From: Rhodanobacter sp. 7MK24
GTDB lineage: Bacteria; Pseudomonadota; Gammaproteobacteria; Xanthomonadales; Rhodanobacteraceae
Direction: 5' to 3'
Length of the DNA stretch: 64,000 nucleotides
NCBI RefSeq assembly: GCF_014842995.1
Contig: NZ_JACYXL010000007.1
Coordinates: 1 to 64,000, forward strand
Every line of letters starts with the position of its first letter. Positions within the stretch are counted from its first letter, which is position 1. The notes beneath the pieces were generated by a model. It was not told the DNA's origin. It made no database searches and was given only the letters and a program-made list of their open reading frames with translations. The position numbers and the translations under genes were made by a program. Shown here piece by piece: positions 1 to 8,948 of this stretch.

Positions 1-2457
1 AGCGGCTACGACGCCAAGTACGGCCGTTCGGCCGGCGGCGTGATCAGCCAGATCGGCAAGAGCGGCACCAACGACTGGCACTTCGGTGGCCAGGTCCTGT
101 GGGCGCCGGCGTTCGCGCAGGACGGCTACAACAACTGGTATTACAGCAACCCGAGATTCACCTCGGCGAATGCCGGTGCCAACTACCAGGCGAACGAAGC
201 CTTCGGCCAGATGTACCAGCCGAACAAGGCGGCGGGTACCAACACGTGGAATACCGTCTACGACGCGTACGTCAGCGGCCCGCTGATCCAGGACAAGCTG
301 TTCTTCTTCCTGTCGGCCGAATCCGACAAGACGCAGTACAACAACGAGGCGGACAACGTCACGGCCGGAAAGGTCTACAGCCAGCGTCAGAGCCAGCCCA
401 AGTACTACGCCAAGCTGGACTGGAACATCAACGACAGCAACATCCTGTCGCTGACGAACATCTACAACGGGTGGACCCGTAATCCGGCCACCTACTCCGA
501 TTACAGCTACGACAACAACCAGTACACGAAGGGCGCTTTCTCGAACTACGGCCTGGAACAGAAGAACACCTTCGACATCTGGATCGGCAAGTACACCTCG
601 TACATCACCGACGACCTGACGCTGAACTTGCTGTACGGCAAGATGAGCGGCAAGTACTACACGACGTTCGGTCCGGACTACGACGCCGACCTGCCCAACA
701 TCATCGCGGCGTCGCAGCAGATTGGCGCGCCGTGCAGTCACGGCTGCACCAACAGCAACATCTACACCACCGTCAACAACCCGAACCATACGTCGGGAGT
801 GCGCAACCTGCGCCTCGATCTCGACTGGAAGCTGGGCAACCACGACCTCCAGTTCGGTATCGACAACGACAACAGCGTGGACCGCATGGATGGCGCGGAG
901 ATGACCGGTCCGGGTTACCAGACCAGCAACGGCTATGCCTGGTCGTACGGTCCGGGCTATGTGGCCCAGTACCGGTTCAGCACCCTCACCACGTCGGTAG
1001 TAGTCAAGCAGCGTGCCGAGTACATCGAGGACAACTGGCAGGTGACGCCCAACCTGCTGTTGAATGTCGGCTTGCGCGATGACCAGTTCACCAACTACAA
1101 CCCGGCGGGCGAAGCCTATCTGCGCCTGACCAAGCCGCAGTGGGCGCCGCGTCTGGGCTTCAGCTGGGATGTGTTCGGTGACTCCAGCATGAAGGTGTTC
1201 GGCAACGCTGGCCGCTACTACCTAGCGATGCCTGCCTCGGTGGCGCTGCGCGAAGCCAGCACTCCGCTGTATACGCTCACCTATTTCAGCTACACCGGTG
1301 TCAACGCCGACGGCACACCGCAGGGTGTGGCGCCGGCAGCGCTGGGGGCCTGCGGTGGTGGTGGTTGTGTCGGTCCCAATGGCAACGAATATGTCGTCAA
1401 CAACGAAAACGGCAGCCTGGTCAATCCGAAGGCGGCAGCAGCGGCCAACCTCAAGGCCGAATACCAGGATCAGTTTGTCCTGGGCATGCAGCAGCAGTTC
1501 ACGATGTTCGACCAGAGTTGGGTGTACGGCGTCACCGGCACCGTGAACAAGCTGGGTCGTGTCATCGACGACTTCGATCCCCAGGTTTACGCAGGGAGCG
1601 GCTCGACCGATACGGTACTGCTCGACCTGGCCAAGGCCCAGGGCGTGAGCATCAATACGGCCCTGCTCAGCGGCAGCACGCTGATCAACCCGGGCAGCAG
1701 CATGGTGCTGAATGTTCCGACCACCTCGGGTGGTTGGGCACAGGTCACGATGCCGGGCTCCGCCTTCAACTACCCGAAGGTGAAGCGCAACTACTACTCG
1801 CTGGATCTGTACCTGGAGCACGTGTTCGACGGCAAGTGGTACGGCAAGATCGACTACGTGTTCTCGCGCAGCTACGGCGACACCGAGGGTCCGACGCAGT
1901 CGAACATCGGCCAGGGCGGCAGCTCGCAGTCGGGCACCGAGCAGTGGGACTTCTGGCAGATCATGCAGTACGCCAACGGCGACCAGGCCAACGACCAGAA
2001 GCACCAGTTGCGCCTCTACGGCTCGTACAAGATCACTCCGGAGTGGATGGTCGGTGCGACCTACCGCATCGCTTCGGGTACGCCGGAATCCTGTCTGGGT
2101 TGGTACGGCCCCGGCCAGACCAATTACCAGAACTACGGCGCGGTCGGGACGGGTGGCGGTGCCTACCACTGGTGCGGTGGCGTGCCGACGCCGCCGGGCA
2201 GCACGGGCTTCACGCCGTGGACGCACCAGTTGGACCTGCAGCTGGACTACCGTCCGGCATTTGCGAAGAACCGGCTGGATTTCCAGCTGCAGATCCACAA
2301 TGTGTTCAACGAGCAGAAGGTCACGCAGGTCAGTGCGCAGTACGGTACCACAGCGTACTCCGCGTCCGGTTCGCCTGGCCCGATGCCGGACTACCTGTCT
2401 CCGCTCGGCATGGAAGCGCCGCGTTACGTGCAGTTCGGTATCACGTACGATTACTGA
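1..2457 (+). CDS. TonB-dependent receptor, Oar-like, 3' part
   Basis: The reading frame is open from the first base, so the gene starts outside the window; 818 residues are visible. It is an outer-membrane beta-barrel receptor that would import a ligand using TonB/ExbBD energy. The visible N-terminus (SGYDAKYGRSAGGVISQIGK) is the end of the plug domain where these receptors read G-R-x-x-G-G-V-I-x-x-x-x-K-S-G-T. After it come alternating aromatic beta-strands rich in Y, W and N, and the protein ends in an aromatic residue (QFGITYDY), as barrel proteins recognised by Bam do. Long Gly/Ser/Tyr-rich loops and the plug boundary favour the Oar/carboxypeptidase-regulatory-like subfamily common in Xanthomonadales. 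The ligand cannot be told. A strong terminator follows within 50 bases. Confidence 0.9.
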   Translation, partial: SGYDAKYGRSAGGVISQIGKSGTNDWHFGGQVLWAPAFAQDGYNNWYYSNPRFTSANAGANYQANEAFGQMYQPNKAAGTNTWNTVYDAYVSGPLIQDKLFFFLSAESDKTQYNNEADNVTAGKVYSQRQSQPKYYAKLDWNINDSNILSLTNIYNGWTRNPATYSDYSYDNNQYTKGAFSNYGLEQKNTFDIWIGKYTSYITDDLTLNLLYGKMSGKYYTTFGPDYDADLPNIIAASQQIGAPCSHGCTNSNIYTTVNNPNHTSGVRNLRLDLDWKLGNHDLQFGIDNDNSVDRMDGAEMTGPGYQTSNGYAWSYGPGYVAQYRFSTLTTSVVVKQRAEYIEDNWQVTPNLLLNVGLRDDQFTNYNPAGEAYLRLTKPQWAPRLGFSWDVFGDSSMKVFGNAGRYYLAMPASVALREASTPLYTLTYFSYTGVNADGTPQGVAPAALGACGGGGCVGPNGNEYVVNNENGSLVNPKAAAAANLKAEYQDQFVLGMQQQFTMFDQSWVYGVTGTVNKLGRVIDDFDPQVYAGSGSTDTVLLDLAKAQGVSINTALLSGSTLINPGSSMVLNVPTTSGGWAQVTMPGSAFNYPKVKRNYYSLDLYLEHVFDGKWYGKIDYVFSRSYGDTEGPTQSNIGQGGSSQSGTEQWDFWQIMQYANGDQANDQKHQLRLYGSYKITPEWMVGATYRIASGTPESCLGWYGPGQTNYQNYGAVGTGGGAYHWCGGVPTPPGSTGFTPWTHQLDLQLDYRPAFAKNRLDFQLQIHNVFNEQKVTQVSAQYGTTAYSASGSPGPMPDYLSPLGMEAPRYVQFGITYDY

Positions 2458-2503
2458 TGACTGCAACAACAGGCCCCAGGGGATCGGGGCTTGGAGAAAC
2501 GCA

Positions 2504-2533
2504 AAGGCCGCCGGGAAACCGGCGGCCTTTTTG
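2504..2533 (+). terminator. Intrinsic terminator of the TonB-dependent receptor gene
   Basis: Perfect 11-bp stem (2504-2514 with 2519-2529), GAAA tetraloop at 2515-2518, followed by a run of T. It lies 46 bases after the receptor stop codon. Confidence 0.9.
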
Positions 2534-2809
2534 CTTTTGTCACTGCCGTAAGATCCGGTGGTATCGCGATCAACGATCAGAGCAATAGGCGCGCTTGCCA
2601 GGATCGGCGCGTGATGCCATGCGACTAAGCTAAATGAGGGGGGTGCCCTGATCTCCAAACGACGCGGAGCGACCTCGGTCGGAATGGGACTACAGTGATG
2701 ACATATCAGCGGTGGATGCGTCCGAGCCGCGCCAAGGTATGATGGTCCCACCTAAGCCCCGGCCGCAATCCGACTTCACATGCGGCCGGCCAACCCAGGA
2801 AACGAACCC

Positions 2810-3337
2810 ATGGCACGCGGCATCAACAAAGTCATCATCGTCGGTAACCTCGGCGCCGATCCCGAAACCCGCTACACCGGCAGCGGCACTGCCATCACCA
2901 ACCTGCGCATCGCCACCTCGGAACAGTGGACCGACAAGCAGAGCGGCGAGCGCCAGGAGCGAACCGAGTGGCATCGCGTGAAGCTGTTCGGCAAGCTGGC
3001 CGAGATCGCTGGCGAATACCTGAAGAAGGGGCGGCAGGTCTACATCGAAGGCTCGCTGCGCACAGACAAATACACCGACAAGGACGGCGTCGAGCGCTAC
3101 TCCACCGACATCGTCGCCAACGAGATGCAGATGCTGGGTGGCGGTAGCGAAGGTGGCGGTGGCGGCGGCAGTGGTGGCGGCTTCCAGCGCGAGCGACCAC
3201 AAGGCGGCCAGCGTTCGCAGGGCGGCGGCAACTACGGCAACAACAACTACGGCAACCAGTCGCGTGGCGGTGGCGCCCCGGCACCGTCAGCGCCGGCGAG
3301 CAGCGGCGGTTTCGAGGACGACGATATTCCGTTCTAG
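2810..3337 (+). CDS. ssb: Single-stranded DNA-binding protein
   Basis: SSB coats single-stranded DNA in replication, recombination and repair. The 175-residue protein has the OB-fold (about residues 1-110: [19 protein letters not shown], then [20 protein letters not shown]), a Gly/Asn-rich linker (about 115-165) and the acidic tip DDDIPF that recruits partner proteins. I chose the ATG at 2810 because MARGINK is the conserved SSB start and an AGGAAAC ribosome site lies 6-12 bases before it; an in-frame start further upstream at 2780 would add ten residues foreign to the family. A TATGAT hexamer at 2738-2743 could be its -10 box. The gene stands alone between two terminators. Confidence 0.97.
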   Translation: MARGINKVIIVGNLGADPETRYTGSGTAITNLRIATSEQWTDKQSGERQERTEWHRVKLFGKLAEIAGEYLKKGRQVYIEGSLRTDKYTDKDGVERYSTDIVANEMQMLGGGSEGGGGGGSGGGFQRERPQGGQRSQGGGNYGNNNYGNQSRGGGAPAPSAPASSGGFEDDDIPF

Positions 3338-3371
3338 ACAACACATGTTTGAAAGTGTTGATTTAAGTTTG

Positions 3372-3402
3372 AAAAGCCCCTGCTCTTGCAGGGGCTTTTT
3401 CT
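3372..3402 (+). terminator. Intrinsic terminator of ssb
   Basis: Perfect 12-bp stem (3372-3383 with 3388-3399) with a TCTT loop, ending in a T run (3396-3400). It begins 34 bases after the ssb stop. Confidence 0.9.
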
Positions 3403-3511
3403 TTCCTTCGAACAATCCCTTTCGAGATTCTGGTGTGCTGCTTCGTAATACCCAGGTTTTCGGGAGAGAGGTGTATTGAACCGCAGGGACTGCTTGCGGC
3501 TTCAGTTCCGC

Positions 3512-5536
3512 TCAACTATCGCGATCGCGACTAGGCTGGCCATCCTTGACTATGTCCAGCAGCGAAGCTAGGTGCGTTTCAAAGTGCTTCCAGCGCGCCA
3601 CAGAAGACTGGTAGATCGGCCGGCGAACCTGTGCTGCGCTGGCGGTGCGAACAGCGCGCTTGTTTTCATGGAAATTCAGGCAACGCGAATCCCATGGCAG
3701 TTCCAGGTAATCCACCAGGCGGCGCGCCTGACCTTCGGTGTCCGTCACCATGTCTTCGTAATGCAGCGTGAGTATCGATCCTGCCGGCAACACCTTATGC
3801 CAGTGTCTCATCAATGCGATATAGCTAACGTAGTATCGCCCGAGGCTGCCAAGCTCATAGCTGAAATCGAGGTTGTTTTTCGCAAATAGAGTGGCGTAAC
3901 ACGAGAAGCACGAATCCATTGGGTCACGCATGGCGTGAATGATCTTCGCACCGGGAAACATCTGCCGGATCATGCCGATGTGCATAAAGTTCGACATCAT
4001 CTTGTCGGTGATACGCGTGGCATTGGGAGCGAGCGTCCACACCTGCTCAATATATGCCTGCCCCAGGCGCAGGAAGGTATCCTTGGAAAGGCTTGAGGCG
4101 ATTTCCGGATAGCGGTTGCCAGGTAGGCCGGCCTCCGCGGCGAAGTTGAAAATCAGACTGTCCAGGTTGGGCAGCTCGCCTGCGCCATAAATATCCGGAT
4201 GCGTGGAAAGAATTTGTTCGATCAGTGAGGTCCCCGAGCGCGGCATGCCGACAATAAAGATCGGTGATTTGCCCGGTAAAGCCGGGGAGGGGCGATTGGC
4301 AAAGAATTGCTCGTCAAAAACCGCGCGCACGCTCTCGACAAGAATGTTTCTGTCGGACTCGCTTGGTGCCAGCTGTGCGTGTTTCAGACGGTTGCCTTGC
4401 GCATAGGCCGCAAAGGCATCGTCATGGCGTCCGATATCCTCAAGCATCTTGCCCATGGTGAACCAATAGCGAATGCGGGAGTTTTCGGTACGGGAGGGTA
4501 GCTTGGCGACGAGTTTTTCCATGCGTTCGATTTCAACGTCGCCTGGTGAAAACCTGCGCAAAGAGGCCAGATTGAAATAGGCTTCCACCGATTCAGTGTC
4601 GATCGCCGCGGCCTTTTCGTACCACGCGAGCGCTTCGTCCAGACGGCCTTGCCGATGAATGCTTCTCCCGAGATTGTTGCAGGCATCCAAATCATTGGGT
4701 TTGCAGTGCAGCATGCGTCGAAACGTTTGCTCCGCCTCGGCGAAGTGTTCCAGTTGGTACTGGAGACCGCCGAGATCGACATAAGCCCTGGCGAATCGAT
4801 CATCAATGGCGATGGCTTGGCGGTATTGCACTTCAGCCTCGGCATACGCACCGAGTTCGCGCAGCGCGTTGCCGAGATTGGCGTGGCCCTCGGCGTCCTG
4901 TGGCGTCAGCGCGACGACACGGCGAAAGCTATCGGCAGCTTCGTCCATGCGCTTCAGGCCATACAACACCACACCCAATGCGTTATGCAGCGACGCGCCG
5001 CCAGGGTATTTCAGCAAGGCGTTTCGCAGATGAGGTTCGGCTTTGACATAGTCCCCCGCGCTCATCCGGGTAAAACCGAGATTGGCGTGCGCTTCGCTGA
5101 AATCCGGGCGCATTGCCAGCACGCGTTCATATGCTCCTATCGCTTCGCCATAGCGAAGCTGCATGGCCAAGGCGTTACCGAGCTTGAAATGGGCATCGAC
5201 AAAGTCAGGCTTGCGCGTGCACGCACGACTATAGCTTTCGGTGGCTTCGGCGGGATCCTGCAGTGCCATCAGACTGTCACCCAACGCGACGTGCGCAACG
5301 GCGTCCCATGGTGAAAGTGCTACGGCGCGCCGCAGCACCTCAACCGCATCGGTTGAACGCCCCTGCACGTTGAGCGTGGCGCCCAGCGTTTGCCACGAGG
5401 CGCTGTGCTCGGGATACCGTTCGGTAAGCGTACGCGCCAAGGCCTCCGCTTCGACATGCTGTTTTCGGGCGATCAAGGCGATCACCGCCTCGACATGGCG
5501 TTGATCCGGAGCATGCGGTGCAGCACTGTGTGACAT
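3512..5536 (-). CDS. Tetratricopeptide-repeat sulfotransferase
   Basis: The N-terminal half (about residues 15-380 of 674) is a run of TPR helices with the usual A-x-x-x-Y/L-G-x-x-L spacing (for example AVAHVALGDSLMAL and AHANLGFTRMSAGDY). The C-terminal part is a PAPS-dependent sulfotransferase: the 5'-phosphosulfate loop reads PIFIVGMPRSGTSLIEQIL near residue 426, and the 3'-phosphate region is HAMRDPMDSCFSCY near 533. Such proteins transfer sulfate to sugars, lipids or tyrosines; the acceptor is unknown. An in-frame start at 5614 exists, but the added 26 residues are not TPR-like and neither start has a convincing ribosome site, so the ATG at 5536 is a judgement. It is the first of two sulfotransferase-domain proteins here; the other lies in the O-antigen locus. 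Confidence 0.88.
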   Translation of the reverse strand: MSHSAAPHAPDQRHVEAVIALIARKQHVEAEALARTLTERYPEHSASWQTLGATLNVQGRSTDAVEVLRRAVALSPWDAVAHVALGDSLMALQDPAEATESYSRACTRKPDFVDAHFKLGNALAMQLRYGEAIGAYERVLAMRPDFSEAHANLGFTRMSAGDYVKAEPHLRNALLKYPGGASLHNALGVVLYGLKRMDEAADSFRRVVALTPQDAEGHANLGNALRELGAYAEAEVQYRQAIAIDDRFARAYVDLGGLQYQLEHFAEAEQTFRRMLHCKPNDLDACNNLGRSIHRQGRLDEALAWYEKAAAIDTESVEAYFNLASLRRFSPGDVEIERMEKLVAKLPSRTENSRIRYWFTMGKMLEDIGRHDDAFAAYAQGNRLKHAQLAPSESDRNILVESVRAVFDEQFFANRPSPALPGKSPIFIVGMPRSGTSLIEQILSTHPDIYGAGELPNLDSLIFNFAAEAGLPGNRYPEIASSLSKDTFLRLGQAYIEQVWTLAPNATRITDKMMSNFMHIGMIRQMFPGAKIIHAMRDPMDSCFSCYATLFAKNNLDFSYELGSLGRYYVSYIALMRHWHKVLPAGSILTLHYEDMVTDTEGQARRLVDYLELPWDSRCLNFHENKRAVRTASAAQVRRPIYQSSVARWKHFETHLASLLDIVKDGQPSRDRDS

Positions 5537-6164
5537 GGATCTGCATACCGTTGTGATGGTCGTTGTGAAGAACCGCTCAGCAGGCGCACTCAGCCTGCAT
5601 AGCAGGTATGGCATAGATGGGGCGCTTTACGATTCCACCAGACTCTCGCTCGCGGTGGCGCAAAATTATGACGAATAACTGAACACGATTCGATTGATAT
5701 CGATATCAGCTCATCCACATCGAGTCGTTTAGCAAGGTCGATGCGCAAGGGCAAAGGCAAGGCAGCAAGCTGAGCCACCTGGCCAAAGCACTGATGGAGA
5801 GTCGCAATAACCTTCGGGGCGCGGTCGGCGTTCGCCACGTCAGCGGCGCAGGCGAGCGCGAGAAGGGAGCTGAATTTGGCGGTCATAGCGAGCGTGGCAT
5901 CTGTTTCACGCGGAATGCAGACGAGGGCTGCGATACGCGCAATTTCTTGGCATCGCCAAAGCAATGCGGACCCGAACAGGCCTTCTGAGTCATTGCTATC
6001 ACCATGATCAGCGCGGACATTTGAACGTCTTTGGATCCTATAGATCAGCACATCTTCAGCATGCTATGGTCCCGCGGCCAATCGGCACCCCTGGGGAGGG
6101 GAGCATCGTTAGTTTCCTCGCAATCTCTTCTTTTACTTTCATTGACTACTTGGAGTAGCTTCCG
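5537..6164. other. 628-base intergenic region, no supported gene
   Basis: This stretch separates the divergent sulfotransferase and S53 peptidase genes and must hold both promoters. Base composition is visibly less GC-rich than the flanks. A minus-strand open frame with a GTG start covers 5590-6051 but shows no ribosome site, no domain and no periodic residue pattern, so I do not call it. A GGGGAGGGGAG purine tract lies at about 6092-6103. Confidence 0.5.
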
Positions 6165-7907
6165 ATGAATAGAACAGATTCGATGGGAAAAAAATCAAAA
6201 AAAGGAATTTCCAGCCTGGGCCGCAAGACATGCGGCCTTCCTTTTGTCATAGCGATGGCATTTGGCGCTGCTAGCACGGCACACGCAGCGCAGTTCATGA
6301 CTCATCATGTGCGCGATGTCGTGAGCCAGATGGCTGCTCATCAGGTGGGTAACTTGCCCGCCACCGAGTTGATGAGCATCGATGTGGTGTTGCCAGTGCG
6401 TGATCAGGCTGGCCTCGATCAGTTCGTGGCGAATGTCAGCAACCCAAATAGTCTGCAATATCGCCAGTACGTCACACCGCAGGAGTTCACCGCACGGTTT
6501 GGTCCGGTGCAGAGTGACTATGAGACTGTGAAGAACTACTTGGCCAAGTATGGCTTCACCATCATCGGTGGCAGCCTTGACAGCATGGACATCAGGGCCG
6601 TCGGTCCTGTTTCCTCGGTAGAAGCGGCGTTCAACGTGAAGATGCATACGTATCAGCATCCCACTGAGAATCGCATCTTCTTCAGCCCAGATCGCGAACC
6701 AATGACCTCGTTGGCGATCCCGTTGTGGCACGTATCAGGACTGGACAACTATTCCATCCCACACCCGCAGCTCGTAAAGAAAGGCGAATATGCCGCGGCC
6801 CATGGCATTTCGCCGGACATGGTGGTTTCGCATGCAACCACCGGCTCAGGCCCGTCCGCCTCCTTCTTGGGTAGCGACATGCGTGCGGCCTACTACGGCA
6901 GCGGTTCACTGACTGGTGCCGGTCAGACCTTGGGCCTGTTCGAATACGCTGGTATCAACGCCTCCGACATCGCCTTGTATTACAAGAATGCCAAGGAGAC
7001 GAATCCGAACAACCTCACCGTTGTCTCCACCGATGGCACTCCCACCACCTGCAGCGGCGGCAGTAGCTGCAGCAGCGACGGTGAACAGGCTCTCGATGTA
7101 ACTCAAGCGCAGGGCATGGCGCCGGGCTTGGCCCATGTGATCATGTATGTCGGTGCCACCGACACTGCGATCATCAGCGCAATGACGACGACGACTGATT
7201 CCAACGGCGTGCTGCCGTTGACCATCAGCTGTTCGTGGGGCTGGACTCCGGAAGACGCGACGACGCTCGATCCCTATTTCGAAAAGATGGCGGCTCAGGG
7301 CCAGAGCTTCTTCGTTGCTTCCGGCGATTCGGGCGAATGGACCAAGACCGGGAATGCCGAATCGTGGCCGGGTGACGACGCGCACATCATCAGCGTGGGC
7401 GGCACCGATCTCACCACGTCCAGCGCAGCAGGTCCGTGGAAATCGGAAACCGCCTGGAGTGACTCTTCGGGGGGCATTTCGCCGAACGACATCGCCATTC
7501 CCACGTGGCAACAGATCTCCGGCGTGATCACCTCCACCAACAAGGGTTCAACGAAGTATCGCAATGGTCCAGATGTGTCGGCCAATGCGAACTTCACCTT
7601 CTACACCTGCGCCATGGGCAGCTGCCAAGCCAACGAATACGGCGGCACCAGTTTTGCTGCACCGATGTGGGCGGCCTTTGTCGCGCTGGCCAATCAGCAG
7701 ACCGCAAGCAATGGAAGCACCGCGTATGCGGGCTTCTTGAACCCGACGATCTACGCCAACAACGCGCCTGAGGGCACGACCTACTCAAGCACCTTCCACG
7801 ACATCACCAGTGGCAAGAACGAAAAGTTCTCTACCGAGAAGGGTTATGACCTGGTCACCGGTTGGGGCAGTCCGCAGGCTGCACTGATCAGCAAAATCGT
7901 TCAATAA
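6165..7907 (+). CDS. Secreted S53 family serine-carboxyl peptidase (sedolisin/kumamolisin type) with prodomain
   Basis: A 580-residue preproenzyme. A basic N-terminus and hydrophobic stretch (FVIAMAFGAASTAHAAQF) form a signal peptide ending near residue 42. A pro-kumamolisin activation domain follows (about 60-200, with PNSLQYRQYVTPQEFTARFG) and then the catalytic domain. The S53 catalytic set is present: Glu307 and Asp311 in GEQALDVTQAQ, oxyanion Asp388 in ASGDSGE, and nucleophile Ser496 in GGTSFAAPMWAA. The C-terminal calcium site is recognisable in FHDITSGKN and GYDLVTGWGSP. These enzymes cut proteins at acid pH outside the cell after removing their own prodomain. A TTGGAG ribosome site sits before the ATG at 6165; a second in-frame ATG at 6183 is possible. 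It is monocistronic with its own terminator. Confidence 0.95.
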   Translation: MNRTDSMGKKSKKGISSLGRKTCGLPFVIAMAFGAASTAHAAQFMTHHVRDVVSQMAAHQVGNLPATELMSIDVVLPVRDQAGLDQFVANVSNPNSLQYRQYVTPQEFTARFGPVQSDYETVKNYLAKYGFTIIGGSLDSMDIRAVGPVSSVEAAFNVKMHTYQHPTENRIFFSPDREPMTSLAIPLWHVSGLDNYSIPHPQLVKKGEYAAAHGISPDMVVSHATTGSGPSASFLGSDMRAAYYGSGSLTGAGQTLGLFEYAGINASDIALYYKNAKETNPNNLTVVSTDGTPTTCSGGSSCSSDGEQALDVTQAQGMAPGLAHVIMYVGATDTAIISAMTTTTDSNGVLPLTISCSWGWTPEDATTLDPYFEKMAAQGQSFFVASGDSGEWTKTGNAESWPGDDAHIISVGGTDLTTSSAAGPWKSETAWSDSSGGISPNDIAIPTWQQISGVITSTNKGSTKYRNGPDVSANANFTFYTCAMGSCQANEYGGTSFAAPMWAAFVALANQQTASNGSTAYAGFLNPTIYANNAPEGTTYSSTFHDITSGKNEKFSTEKGYDLVTGWGSPQAALISKIVQ

Positions 7908-7930
7908 CCAAAGCAATTGCAGCACAAAAG

Positions 7931-7963
7931 AATCGGGCCCGGATGCATGCCGGGCCCGATTTC
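7931..7963 (+). terminator. Intrinsic terminator of the S53 peptidase gene
   Basis: Perfect 12-bp stem (7931-7942 with 7950-7961) around an ATGCATG loop, with a short T stretch. It lies 23 bases after the stop codon. Confidence 0.75.
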
Positions 7964-8151
7964 ATTCCAGGGTTACGATGGCCCAAGCTGCGCTATTTCC
8001 CCTCGATTGGCCCTTTGCTCTGCCGTTCAAGTGCTGGGTGTTTAGAAAGAGATGGCTTGACGCCCGTATCAGAACACCAGACTTCACGTGACGCAGGGTA
8101 GACATATCCAGCGATATTGTTTGCAATCATCCATCAGGGGGAGAGCAAGCC

Positions 8152-8709
8152 ATGCACATTGGAACGCAAGGATTCGACGTATCCGATGGGTTTCGCCGCT
8201 ACAAGGTAAAAGACCGTACCACCGCGCTAGCGATAGGAGGCCTCTGCTTGCCCATCCCCGGGGGCGCATCGTGCAGATTGATGCTTCATGGTGGGAACAC
8301 TGGTCTATTGCTGGATGAAATGTCTAGTAGCAGCGGGGGTGTCGTAGGAGATATCAGGCAACAAGCTTTTCCCGGCCTCTACACAATTAACGTTAGCGGA
8401 TGCCAAGTGATTGGGCTCCTTACTTACGAGTCTGGGAAGTGGACCAGGTACTTCTTCCAGCATTGTTTGGCGGGCTACTACAACATTCAACTGGCGGCGA
8501 AAGCGATATCACTTCCGAAATTCACAGTAGGCATCGTCGCCCAGATCGGAAACGCTGGATTAGAGAGCACTGTCGATGACCTGGTAGCGAAGGTTGGTAT
8601 CCCGAAAATGAATATCATCGGCTATGACGCTGGAGACGCGGGCTCGATCAATTTCGGAATCCGTCTTACAGGCGGTCCATTCGGCGGGCACTTTGGTGAA
8701 ATCAGCTGA
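8152..8709 (+). CDS. Uncharacterised 185-residue protein, faint CheD-like pattern
   Basis: I do not recognise the family. The gene is credible: a strong AGGGGGAGAG ribosome site sits before the ATG, and a good terminator lies downstream at 8891-8923. The protein has no signal peptide or membrane segment and is rich in Gly and Ile. Two parts recall CheD-type deamidases: an early G-G-L-C segment followed 14 residues later by His (ALAIGGLCLP ... LMLHGG), and a later run with IGNAGLESTVDDL, then GIP and YDAGDAGS, matching in order the CheD pattern IG-x-x-N ... GI ... D-x-G-G. The CheD threonine is not where it should be, and no chemotaxis genes are near. The region is less GC-rich than its neighbours, which suggests recent acquisition. 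Confidence 0.6.
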   Translation: MHIGTQGFDVSDGFRRYKVKDRTTALAIGGLCLPIPGGASCRLMLHGGNTGLLLDEMSSSSGGVVGDIRQQAFPGLYTINVSGCQVIGLLTYESGKWTRYFFQHCLAGYYNIQLAAKAISLPKFTVGIVAQIGNAGLESTVDDLVAKVGIPKMNIIGYDAGDAGSINFGIRLTGGPFGGHFGEIS

Positions 8710-8890
8710 GACATCGGACGCAAAGCGAGGCGGCGAGGCTGTAGGGGCGGGGCGACCACGAGCCAACTCGCCCAGTTCGTCACGATGAGGACGACCTCGG
8801 TGACGCCCAACTCCAGAACGATTAGTTAGGAACATGTCCGCGCTTCAGCTTCAACGAACACTTATTTCTGAGTGTTGAGAAACATTTATG

Positions 8891-8923
8891 GAAGGCCCCG
8901 TCTCGATGGGGCTTTCTTTTTTT
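8891..8923 (+). terminator. Intrinsic terminator downstream of the 185-residue gene
   Basis: Nine-pair stem (8891-8899 with 8908-8916, one G-U pair) followed by seven T (8917-8923). The T run is on the plus strand only. About 180 bases without features separate it from the stop at 8709. Confidence 0.85.
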
Positions 8924-8948
8924 GTCTGTCTTGATCGTTGAAAAAGAT

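Noticed and set aside
1222-2751. 509-codon open frame on the minus strand opposite the TonB-dependent receptor
   Set aside because: Arg/Ala/His-rich translation without any domain; it is the mirror of a GC-rich coding frame whose protein clearly matches a receptor.
5590-6051. 153-codon minus-strand frame in the sulfotransferase-peptidase gap
   Set aside because: GTG start, no ribosome site, no family resemblance; better left as intergenic.
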